NCBI GenBank assembly: GCA_900547085.1
Contig: URFI01000132.1
Location: 1-6,818, forward strand
From: an uncultured Prevotella sp.
GTDB lineage: Bacteria > Bacteroidota > Bacteroidia > Bacteroidales > Bacteroidaceae
Direction of reading: 5' to 3'
DNA: 6,818 nt
Below the pieces are notes generated by a model. It searched no databases, was not told the DNA's origin, and saw nothing but the letters and a program-made list of their open reading frames with translations. A program made the position numbers and the translations under genes. Of the stretch, positions 1 through 5,300 are shown one piece after another (positions within the stretch are counted from its first letter, which is position 1; each line of letters opens with the position of its first letter).

Positions 1-117
1 GATGGTGAAGTGTTCTACTTTGAAGGAACTTATTCTGAATATGAAATCAACAAGGCCCGCCGATTGGGGGATGAGGAAATTAAAAAAGGCCGATACAGAA
101 AGCTGATGGAAGACTAA
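1..117 (+). CDS. ettA: ABC-F family ATPase, EttA-like translational throttle protein (3' end only)
   Basis: Only the last 38 codons are present; the gene enters from the left edge in frame 1 and ends at TAA 115-117. The peptide contains EVFYFEGTYSEYE followed by KARRLGDEE and a basic RYRKL end. This matches the extreme C-terminus of EttA-type ABC-F proteins, where the last strand of the second ABC domain (V-x-F-F-E-G-N-Y-x-x-Y-E) leads into a K-R-R-L-G segment and a basic tail. EttA binds the ribosomal E site and gates the first translocation step according to the ATP/ADP ratio; it is cytosolic and not a transporter. The assignment rests on this short tail alone, so another ABC-F paralogue cannot be excluded. 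A strong terminator follows 18 bases after the stop, so this is the end of its transcription unit. Confidence 0.72.
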   Translation, partial: DGEVFYFEGTYSEYEINKARRLGDEEIKKGRYRKLMED

Positions 118-135
118 AATCTCTATCCATACAAC

Positions 136-185
136 AAGCCACGATAGCATCTTGCATGAGATGTTATCGTGGCTTCTTCTTTTTT
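136..185 (+). terminator. Intrinsic terminator of the ettA-like gene
   Basis: A 17-bp stem (136-152 with 159-175, one G-T wobble) closes a six-base loop, TGCATG, and is followed by CTTCTTTTTT. The stem contains CCACGAT/ATCGTGG. It begins 18 bases after the stop codon, as expected for factor-independent termination on the plus strand. Confidence 0.9.
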
Positions 186-203
186 GTCACTGTCATTTTA
201 AAT

Positions 204-247
204 AAAACGACAATGAGTCAAGGAAAAATTTGAACTCATTGTCGTTT
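204..247 (-). terminator. Probable intrinsic terminator of rpsP (minus strand)
   Basis: A perfect 14-bp inverted repeat (AAACGACAATGAGT at 205-218 and its complement at 234-247) surrounds a 15-base spacer whose ends can add CAA/TTG pairs around a bulged base. Read on the minus strand the stem is followed by TTATTTAAAATG, a moderate U-rich tract. It lies about 120 bases past the rpsP stop, in the convergent gap with the ettA-like gene. The plus-strand exit is less T-rich but could also work in part. Confidence 0.65.
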
Positions 248-367
248 GACATTGTTGTTTTAATTGGGTGTATTGTGTCTGATTGCAATTGCTTGGCATG
301 ATGCCTATCCCATTTTAGGTAAGCCGCAATAGACAAATACCCCTACGGTTTGTCAGAAACAGCTGTC

Positions 368-949
368 TTATTCTGCAGCAGCAGGAGCCTCTTCTGTCGT
401 AGCTTCTGCCTCAGCAGTGGTAGCCTCTGCCTCTTCTGTCGCAGCTTCTGCCTCTTCTTCGGCAGCAGCTTTTGCTTCTTCAGCCTGTGCGGCAGCCTTC
501 TTCTCAGCTACCTTCTTAGCGATTTCTGCATTAATCTTCTTTTCTGCTTCGAGTTCTTTTGCTGCTGCATCCTTCTTAGTCTGAGCTTCAATCTCAGCCC
601 TTGTTTGCAATCCTTTGTCCTTGTCTTGTTTCCAAGCGTCGAATTTGCTTTGCATAGCAGCCTCGTCGAATGCTCCCTTCTTTACACCGCCACGCAGGTG
701 CTTCATGAGATACACACCCTCGCGCTTGAGAATGTTACGAGCTGTGTCTGTGGGTTGTGCGCCAACCTCCAGCCAGTAAAGTGCTCTGTCAAAATTCAAA
801 TCTACAGCTGCTGGATTCGTATTAGGATTATACGTTCCAATCTTTTCAATAAATTTACCATCTCGTGGTGCTCTTGAGTCAGCGATTACGATGCTATAGA
901 AAGCATAGCCTTTGCGTCCGCCGCGCTGCAATCTAATCTTTGTTGCCAT
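368..949 (-). CDS. rpsP: 30S ribosomal protein S16 with long C-terminal extension
   Basis: S16 is a primary-binding small-subunit protein that contacts 16S rRNA and helps 30S assembly. Residues 1-80 form the conserved domain: the start MATKIRLQRGGRK, then YSIVIADSRAPRDGKFIEKIGTYNP, match the family closely. The protein is 193 residues against about 80-90 in Escherichia coli. The extra 110 residues are a Lys/Glu/Ala-rich, probably helical tail, and its last 28 residues are four seven-residue repeats (EAEAATE, EAEATTA, EAEATTE, EAPAAAE). Extensions of this kind are usual in Bacteroidota S16. I chose the ATG at 947-949 because family members begin at MATKIRL or an equivalent. The frame stays open for 20 codons upstream to an ATG at 1007-1009, but that ATG overlaps the -7 promoter box and would not be transcribed. 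The gene stands alone, facing the ettA-like gene, with its own promoter and terminator. Confidence 0.96.
   Translation of the reverse strand: MATKIRLQRGGRKGYAFYSIVIADSRAPRDGKFIEKIGTYNPNTNPAAVDLNFDRALYWLEVGAQPTDTARNILKREGVYLMKHLRGGVKKGAFDEAAMQSKFDAWKQDKDKGLQTRAEIEAQTKKDAAAKELEAEKKINAEIAKKVAEKKAAAQAEEAKAAAEEEAEAATEEAEATTAEAEATTEEAPAAAE
371..454 (-). repeat. rpsP: 21-bp in-frame tandem repeat (x4) ending rpsP
   Basis: Four consecutive 21-bp units (371-391, 392-412, 413-433, 434-454) encode EAPAAAE, EAEATTE, EAEATTA and EAEAATE. They run to the last codon of S16. The seven-codon unit keeps the frame, so copy number could vary between strains without harming the conserved domain. Confidence 0.8.
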
Positions 950-1006
950 TTTTTGTTTTATTATTTTTAGGTTTGAATTAATGCCATCAACTCGTGACAG
1001 CAGGTG

Positions 1007-1038
1007 CAAAATTACGATAAAAAGCTAATCTATCGAAA
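1007..1038 (-). promoter_or_regulatory. Bacteroidota-type promoter of rpsP
   Basis: On the minus strand the -7 box TAATTTTG (1014 to 1007, followed by C) matches TAnnTTTG exactly. A -33 element TTTC (1038-1035, one mismatch to TTTG) lies 20 bases upstream. Transcription would begin near base 1000, giving a leader of about 50 bases ahead of the ATG at 949. The leader is A/T-rich with no Shine-Dalgarno sequence, as is common in this phylum. Confidence 0.7.
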
Positions 1039-1094
1039 TATCACCTCCTTGAATGGCGTTTTGTTAAACAATATTAACAAAATTATACATAACC

Positions 1095-1131
1095 AGCCAG
1101 TCATCCTGCTGCATACATGGGATAACTGGCT
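1095..1131 (-). terminator. Hairpin downstream of galE, probable terminator
   Basis: A 12-bp inverted repeat (AGCCAGTCATCC at 1095-1106, GGATAACTGGCT at 1120-1131) has a 13-base loop. The one irregular pair is a G-U wobble on the minus strand but a C-A mismatch on the plus strand, so the structure favours minus-strand RNA, the galE sense. It lies 58 bases past the galE stop. The tract after it (GGTTATGTATAATTTTG) is only moderately U-rich. Confidence 0.55.
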
Positions 1132-1188
1132 GATAGATAGCACGGCTGGATGATGCCTCGTACCTTTTTCAGAAGGGTTGATAAGGGT

Positions 1189-2226
1189 TTACATCACTCC
1201 GTCTTCACGCAATTTTTCTTGCCATTTCCAGGCTGATGCCAGCACGTCTTCAATGGGTGTGTCGGCCTTCCAACCCAACACTTGGTTGGCTTTGTCCACG
1301 TTGCCCCATACTTTTTCGATGTCGCCTTCACGCCGCGGGCCGAACTTCCAATTGAGTTTTACCCCCGTTGCTTTCTCAAATCCCTCAACGATTTCAAGCG
1401 TTGACTCGCCTCTTCCCGTGCCGATATTGAATATTTCCATGCGATCGGCGTCTTCTTCCAGCACCCTTCTCATGGCAGCGACGTGCGCCTTGGCCAAATC
1501 CACCACATAGATATAGTCGCGAATGCACGTTCCGTCGGGTGTGTCGTAATCGTTTCCGAAGATGGTCAGCTGTTTGCGAATGCCCATGGCCGTTTGCGTT
1601 ACATACGGAATCAAATTGTTTGGCACGCCGTTGGGCAACTCGCCAATCAGGGCAGATGGATGCGCACCAATGGGATTGAAGTATCTCAGGATAATGCTCT
1701 TGATGGCTGCACCGCTGTGAATATAGTCTTGTATGATTTCTTCGTTAATCTGTTTGGTGTTGCCGTAGGGCGATAGTGCCTTTTGGATAGGGGCTTCCTC
1801 CGTCACAGGGAGGTTCTCCTTGGTGGGCTGACCGTACACGGTACAACTGCTGGAGAAGATGATTCCTTTGACATGATACTTGGGCATCAGCTCCAGCAAG
1901 TTGATTAAAGAGGTGATGTTGTTTCTGTAATACATCAAAGGCTTCTCCACACTCTCACCAACAGCCTTGGAGGCAGCGAAGTGGATGATGCCGGCAATGT
2001 TGTCGTATTTTTTGAAAACAGCTTCCGTTTCTTCTTCATTGCACAGGTCTATCTTCTCAAAGCAGGGGCGAGTTCCTGTAATTTTTTCGATGCCATCAAG
2101 GACTTCTATCTTTGAGTTGGAAAGATTGTCTACGATAACAACGTTGTAGCCCGCCTGTTGTAGTTCAACCGTTGTGTGTGAACCGATAAAGCCAGTTCCG
2201 CCAGTGACAAGAATCGTCTGTTTCAT
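1189..2226 (-). CDS. galE: UDP-glucose 4-epimerase (GalE)
   Basis: GalE interconverts UDP-galactose and UDP-glucose with tightly bound NAD. It serves the Leloir pathway and supplies UDP-galactose for surface glycans; it is cytosolic. The 345-residue protein is the usual length for this short-chain dehydrogenase/reductase family. The Rossmann motif GGTGFIG occupies residues 9-15 and VDNLSNS follows strand 2 from residue 32. The catalytic set is Ser127 (in FSSSCTVYG) with Tyr154 and Lys158 (in SPYGNTK). RYFNPIGAHP at 181-190 and PRREGDIEKVW at 297-307 are family substrate-binding segments. By alignment, V306 sits where E. coli has the bulky gate Tyr299, so a wider pocket is possible. The ATG at 2224-2226 puts the Rossmann fold at the expected distance from the N-terminus. 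The gene appears monocistronic, with a -7 box about 40 bases upstream and a hairpin downstream. No other gal gene is visible. Confidence 0.96.
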   Translation of the reverse strand: MKQTILVTGGTGFIGSHTTVELQQAGYNVVIVDNLSNSKIEVLDGIEKITGTRPCFEKIDLCNEEETEAVFKKYDNIAGIIHFAASKAVGESVEKPLMYYRNNITSLINLLELMPKYHVKGIIFSSSCTVYGQPTKENLPVTEEAPIQKALSPYGNTKQINEEIIQDYIHSGAAIKSIILRYFNPIGAHPSALIGELPNGVPNNLIPYVTQTAMGIRKQLTIFGNDYDTPDGTCIRDYIYVVDLAKAHVAAMRRVLEEDADRMEIFNIGTGRGESTLEIVEGFEKATGVKLNWKFGPRREGDIEKVWGNVDKANQVLGWKADTPIEDVLASAWKWQEKLREDGVM

Positions 2227-2265
2227 CTCTAATGCTTAATTTGGGTCGTTTATAAATATGTGTCT

Positions 2266-2317
2266 TGCAAAGGTAGAAAAAAATCCCGAAACATAGGCTG
2301 GTTATGATAAAAAATCG
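2266..2317 (-). promoter_or_regulatory. galE promoter with extended upstream module
   Basis: On the minus strand TACCTTTG (2275 to 2268, followed by C) is an exact TAnnTTTG -7 box; transcription would start near 2260, about 35 bases before the galE ATG. There is no good TTTG at -33. Instead the upstream 42 bases, containing TTTTTTATC, AAC and TTCGGG, closely resemble the region in front of ldhA. That shared block may replace the -33 contact or bind a regulator. Confidence 0.7.
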
Positions 2318-2332
2318 AAAGAGAATATCTGT

Positions 2333-2380
2333 TGTCAAGATGAAAATCACGCTGATACCTGCGAATGATTTTTCTTGACA
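2333..2380. other. Long imperfect hairpin in the galE-groES interval
   Basis: TGTCAAGA (2333-2340) pairs with TCTTGACA (2373-2380) and AAAATCA (2343-2349) with TGATTTT (2366-2372). CGC (2350-2352) can then pair with GCG (2361-2363). Two-base bulges interrupt the stem (TG at 2341-2342, AA at 2364-2365). No T-run follows on either strand, so it is not a standard terminator. It lies just upstream of the galE promoter module; its function is unknown. Confidence 0.5.
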
Positions 2381-2871
2381 CCCAACCTCTTCATGCTTGG
2401 CTTATTTGTCAACAACCTTACACCTCGTCGCAAATACGTCAAATATGGGCAAGTTTTGGATGTGGTTGATGGACAGAATGTTACAGTTTTGGAGGCTGGT
2501 TTTGTGCCCATTTTACACGGTTTTTTAAGTCAAAAGCAATGCTCTAAAGGTGTTATTTGCATGCTTTTGTGCAGATAAGTCATGTGAATTGGCCGCTAAA
2601 GTGATGCATCTTGAGAGGCAAACACATTGACTTTGCGCCAAAATGCCATTTTTCTTGCACGATGAACTCTTGTATGCATCCTCCAGGCCTATTGATTTTT
2701 TCTAGATTGAAGATTTACAAGTGCCGTTTTAGAGGCAATATTTGGTAAAAAATAGCAACAATAGGTGCGATATTCATGCTTCATCGTTCACTTAATTTTA
2801 TTCCACCTAAATGGGTCATGAACATTTCTGTATAAATATGTGTCACCAGCAGTGGAAGAGTTAGCGCGTGT
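2381..2871. other. Intergenic region with no supported gene
   Basis: Nearly 500 bases hold no ORF with recognisable protein features. The one open frame on the plus strand (TTG at 2375, stop at 2578) has no promoter, ribosome binding site or family resemblance. The visible structures are an imperfect inverted repeat (CAAAAGCAATGC at 2531-2542, GCATGCTTTTG at 2559-2569) and a 14-base sequence, TATAAATATGTGTC (2831-2844), that also occurs at 2251-2264 in the galE leader. Its composition suggests decayed or repetitive spacer DNA. Confidence 0.6.
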
Positions 2872-2959
2872 ACTGACAAAATTGGCAGATAACAGATTTA
2901 TCAGGCAGCAGACTGACAAAAGTGGCAGACAGCAGACTGACAAAAATGACATGCGGCTG
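2872..2959 (+). repeat. 24-bp direct-repeat array, candidate enhancer-protein binding sites
   Basis: Units lie at 2872-2895, 2912-2935 and 2936-2959, with a shortened 16-base copy at 2896-2911. The first and third units match at 21 of 24 positions; the last matches the third at 18 of 24. The three full units begin ACTGACAAAA. The first two contain the imperfect dyad CTGACA-N4-TGGCAG (2873-2888 and 2913-2928); the last has the weaker CTGACA-N4-TGACAT (2937-2952). The array ends two bases before the sigma-54-like promoter. Binding by a regulator is inferred from the layout. Confidence 0.7.
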
Positions 2960-2961
2960 AG

Positions 2962-2978
2962 TTGGCACGTTTTTCGCA
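2962..2978 (+). promoter_or_regulatory. Sigma-54 (-24/-12) promoter candidate for groESL
   Basis: TTGGCACGTTTTTCGCA matches the RpoN consensus TGGCACG-N4-TTGC with one mismatch (TCGC for TTGC). The invariant GG (2964-2965) and GC (2976-2977) are 12 bases apart, the canonical spacing. Transcription would begin near 2989, giving a leader of about 85 bases before groES. The only alternative seen is a poor housekeeping -7-like TAGTTTG at 2997-3003, one base short of consensus. Confidence 0.65.
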
Positions 2979-3002
2979 TGGAAAGGGTGAGTCTTGTAGT
3001 TT

Positions 3003-3026
3003 GATGTTCTGAAGATATTGAACATC
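3003..3026 (+). other. Small hairpin in the groES leader
   Basis: GATGTTC (3003-3009) and GAACATC (3020-3026) are perfect complements around a 10-base loop. If transcription starts near 2989 the hairpin lies close to the 5' end of the mRNA. It could stabilise the transcript or act as a DNA operator; it does not match CIRCE (TTAGCACTC-N9-GAGTGCTAA). Confidence 0.4.
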
Positions 3027-3073
3027 TCTCAAGATACATGAATAGAATATAGAAGAACTTAAAAATTATTATT

Positions 3074-3343
3074 ATGAAAGTTAAACCATTAGCAGACAGA
3101 GTGTTGGTTGCTCCAGCACCAGCAGAAGAGAAAGTAGGTGGAATCATTATTCCGGACACCGCAAAAGAAAAACCATTGCATGGTAAAGTGGTAGCCGTGG
3201 GTAACGGTACGAAAGACGAAGAGATGGTTCTCAAGGAAGGAGATGAGGTGCTATACGGAAAATATAGTGGCACGGAATTAGAATTTGACGGTGACACCTA
3301 TTTGATTATGCGTCAGAGTGATGTTCTTGCTGTGGTCAAGTAA
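3074..3343 (+). CDS. groES: Co-chaperonin GroES (Hsp10)
   Basis: GroES forms the heptameric lid that caps the GroEL cage during ATP-driven folding in the cytosol. The 89-residue length is typical of bacterial Hsp10. The N-terminus MKVKPLADRVLV is the family signature. The mobile loop spans about residues 17-34 and carries the hydrophobic tripeptide Ile24-Ile25-Ile26 that docks onto the GroEL apical domain, followed by PDTAKEKP. VVAVGNGT begins the next strand, the GDEVLYGKYSGTE segment is conserved, and the protein ends YLIMRQSDVLAVVK. The ATG at 3074 is fixed by the conserved N-terminus; the leader is A/T-rich (AAAAATTATTATT) with no Shine-Dalgarno sequence. groEL follows after 69 bases in the same direction, so the two form the standard operon, led by the sigma-54-like promoter and repeat array. 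Confidence 0.98.
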   Translation: MKVKPLADRVLVAPAPAEEKVGGIIIPDTAKEKPLHGKVVAVGNGTKDEEMVLKEGDEVLYGKYSGTELEFDGDTYLIMRQSDVLAVVK

Positions 3344-3365
3344 GTACCACATAGGTGCATTTTTT
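3331..3365 (+). other. Weak stem-loop and T-run between groES and groEL
   Basis: TGTGGT (3331-3336) and ACCACA (3346-3351) flank a 9-base loop that includes the groES stop codon. A run of six T (3360-3365) follows eight bases later. The stem is short and the T-run is displaced, so strong termination is unlikely. Partial attenuation or an mRNA processing site could set the GroES:GroEL ratio. Confidence 0.3.
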
Positions 3366-3412
3366 ACGATTAACATACTATAGAACCAATATAAATACAG
3401 AATATAAAAATT

Positions 3413-5038
3413 ATGGCAAAAGATATTAAATTCGATGTAGAAGCAAGAGACTTGCTCAAGCAGGGCGTTGACAAGTTAGCGAATGCAGTAAAAATCACAC
3501 TGGGGCCTAAGGGTCGCAACGTTGTGATTGAGAAGAAGTTCGGCGCACCACAGATTACCAAGGATGGAGTGACCGTGGCAAAAGAAATAGAGCTGGAGGA
3601 TGCATTTGAAAACACTGGTGCACAGCTTGTGAAGAGCGTTGCATCCAAGACGGGTGACGATGCTGGTGACGGTACCACAACGGCAACCATCTTGACACAG
3701 GCCATTGTGTCTGAAGGTTTGAAGAATGTGACCGCTGGCGCCAACCCCATGGATTTGAAGCGTGGTATTGACAAGGCTGTTAGTGCAGTGGTTGAATATA
3801 TCAAGGCACATGCAGAACAAGTTGGTGACAATTACGACAAGATAGAACAAGTGGCTACCGTGTCTGCTAACAACGACGCAGAGATTGGTAAACTCTTGGC
3901 CGACGCTATGCGTAAGGTGAGCAAGAACGGTGTAATCACCATCGAGGAGAGTAAGAGCCGCGACACCAACATCGGCGTGGTAGAGGGTATGCAGTTTGAC
4001 CGCGGATATCTGTCAAGTTACTTCGTGACTGACACGGACAAGATGGAGAGTGTGATGGAAAATCCATACATCTTGATTTACGAAAAGAAGATATCCAACA
4101 TCAAAGAATTCTTACCCATCTTGCAGAATGCAGCCGAAAGTGGACGTCCATTGTTGGTCATCGCAGAGGATGTAGATTCTGAGGCATTGACAACGTTGGT
4201 TGTGAACCGCCTTCGTGCCGGTTTGAAGATATGCGCTGTTAAGGCTCCTGGCTTTGGCGATCGCCGTAAGGCCATGTTGGAAGACATCGCCATCTTGACG
4301 GGTGGAGTGGTTATCAGCGAGGAAAAGGGCTTGAAACTTGAGCAGGCTACCCTTGAAATGTTGGGTTCTGCTGAGAAGGTTACGGTCAACAAGGACTACA
4401 CAACCGTTGTTAACGGTGGTGGACAGAGCGAAAATATCCAGGCTCGTATCAATCAAATCAAGGCCGAGATTGAAAATACCACAAGCTCATACGATAAGGA
4501 GAAGTTGCAAGAGCGCTTGGCCAAACTCTCTGGTGGCGTAGCCGTTCTTTATGTAGGTGCCAATAGCGAGGTTGAAATGAAGGAGAAGAAAGATCGCGTT
4601 GACGATGCTCTGTGTGCAACTCGCGCAGCCATTGAAGAAGGTGTTGTGGCCGGTGGCGGCATCACTTACATCCGTGCGCTCAACGCATTGAAGGGTGTGA
4701 AGGGTGTGAATACTGACGAACAGACTGGTATCAACATCGTAGAGCGCGCTATTGAGGAGCCACTTCGACAGATTGTAACCAACGCTGGTGGCGAAGGTGC
4801 TGTTGTTGTTGACAAGGTACGTCAGGGCAAAGATGACTACGGATACAATGCTCGTACCGATTCTTACGAGGACTTGCGCAAAGAAGGTATCGTAGATCCG
4901 GCGAAAGTTGCTCGTGTGGCACTGGAGAATGCTGCATCGATTGCAGGCATGTTCTTAACCACTGAATGTCTCATTGTTGACAAACCAGAGGAAAAACCTG
5001 CCATGCCGGCAGCACCAGGAATGGGCGGCATGATGTAA
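3413..5038 (+). CDS. groEL: Chaperonin GroEL (Hsp60)
   Basis: GroEL is the double-ring ATPase that encloses non-native proteins for folding with GroES. The 541-residue protein is full length. The equatorial ATP site is intact: TLGPKG at 29-34, Asp51 in KDGVTVA, DGTTT at 86-90 with catalytic Asp86, and Asp398 in the VDDALCATRAA segment that also acts in hydrolysis. The apical substrate and GroES-binding surface has Tyr199, Tyr203 and Phe204 in GYLSSYF, as in E. coli. KAPGFGDRRK at 277-286 is a family hallmark, and GGG at 414-416 begins the second equatorial part. The tail is the flexible Gly-Met type (AAPGMGGMM). The ATG at 3413 gives the standard MAKDIKF start; no Shine-Dalgarno sequence is seen. 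Second gene of the groESL operon, closed by a strong terminator 25 bases after the stop. No substitution suggests altered function. Confidence 0.99.
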   Translation: MAKDIKFDVEARDLLKQGVDKLANAVKITLGPKGRNVVIEKKFGAPQITKDGVTVAKEIELEDAFENTGAQLVKSVASKTGDDAGDGTTTATILTQAIVSEGLKNVTAGANPMDLKRGIDKAVSAVVEYIKAHAEQVGDNYDKIEQVATVSANNDAEIGKLLADAMRKVSKNGVITIEESKSRDTNIGVVEGMQFDRGYLSSYFVTDTDKMESVMENPYILIYEKKISNIKEFLPILQNAAESGRPLLVIAEDVDSEALTTLVVNRLRAGLKICAVKAPGFGDRRKAMLEDIAILTGGVVISEEKGLKLEQATLEMLGSAEKVTVNKDYTTVVNGGGQSENIQARINQIKAEIENTTSSYDKEKLQERLAKLSGGVAVLYVGANSEVEMKEKKDRVDDALCATRAAIEEGVVAGGGITYIRALNALKGVKGVNTDEQTGINIVERAIEEPLRQIVTNAGGEGAVVVDKVRQGKDDYGYNARTDSYEDLRKEGIVDPAKVARVALENAASIAGMFLTTECLIVDKPEEKPAMPAAPGMGGMM

Positions 5039-5062
5039 ATATCACTTTGATTCATATAAACG

Positions 5063-5100
5063 AGAGGGTGTGTCTATTTGTAGGCACACCCTCTTATTTT
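5063..5100 (+). terminator. Intrinsic terminator of groESL
   Basis: A 14-bp stem (5063-5076 with 5081-5094, one G-U pair) rich in GAGGGTGTG/CACACCCTC closes a four-base loop, TTTG. It is followed by TATTTT. This is the best-formed terminator in the window and ends the groESL transcript. Confidence 0.92.
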
Positions 5101-5142
5101 ATGCATATTGTATAAAAAATGCGTTATTTTATATCAAAAAAT

Positions 5143-5173
5143 TTTGAAATCAAAACTAAAACATATATCTTTG
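5143..5173 (+). promoter_or_regulatory. Consensus Bacteroidota housekeeping promoter (plus strand)
   Basis: TTTG (5143-5146), a 19-base spacer and TATCTTTG (5166-5173, followed by C) give both elements and spacing of the Bacteroidota sigma-A promoter without mismatch. It fires away from groEL and toward the region before ldhA, with a start expected near 5180. No recognisable long gene follows, which is why a small RNA is proposed. Confidence 0.75.
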
Positions 5174-5179
5174 CAACCT

Positions 5180-5300
5180 AAATGCGAAAATATTGATTAA
5201 AGTGTTAAGTAGAAAAGATATTTTTGATTTGTTTTAGTAGATTAGTTTTTAAGTAGTTTGTTTTTTGGGAATCGGTTGTCGTGAGACACCCGATTTTTTT
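5180..5300 (+). ncRNA. Candidate small RNA or attenuated leader, about 120 nt
   Basis: The segment runs from the start predicted by the consensus promoter to the T-run of an intrinsic terminator. It is U-rich, lacks a convincing coding frame (the longest reading is an 11-codon GTG frame at about 5200, with two Phe codons) and resembles no RNA family I can name. The 5' boundary is estimated from the promoter, the 3' end from the terminator. It could be a stand-alone small RNA or the leader of the short ORF that begins right after the T-run. Confidence 0.4.
5270..5300 (+). terminator. Intrinsic terminator with GNRA tetraloop
   Basis: AATCGG (5270-5275) pairs with CCGATT (5290-5295). After one mismatch TGTC (5277-5280) pairs with GACA (5285-5288) around the tetraloop GTGA (GUGA, a GNRA loop). 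Seven T (5294-5300) follow, overlapping the last two stem bases. It is directional, working on the plus strand only. Confidence 0.8.

Noticed and set aside
290..306. Short palindrome GGCATGATGCC
   Set aside because: Arms of only five bases, with no promoter or gene start nearby; expected by chance.
350..877. 175-codon plus-strand frame opposite rpsP
   Set aside because: Its Ser/Leu/Phe/Cys-rich translation is the antisense of the Glu/Ala/Lys-rich S16 tail; S16 itself is unmistakable.
950..1009. 20-codon N-terminal extension of rpsP
   Set aside because: The upstream ATG overlaps the -7 promoter box, and S16 proteins begin at the internal MATKIRL.
2375..2578. 67-codon plus-strand frame starting with TTG
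   Set aside because: No promoter, no leader signal, no domain or motif; it overlaps a hairpin and an inverted repeat, so it is most likely chance.
2644..2658. Second sigma-54-like sequence, TGCCATTTTTCTTGC
   Set aside because: It has the right spacing and TTGC, but the essential GG at -24 reads GC, and it lies over 400 bases from groES.
2872..2959. CRISPR array reading of the 24-bp repeats
   Set aside because: The units are directly adjacent with no unique spacers and no cas genes are present; a regulatory tandem repeat fits better.
2788..3297. 169-codon minus-strand frame across the groES promoter and gene
   Set aside because: It is antisense to groES, crosses the repeat array, and has low-complexity content.
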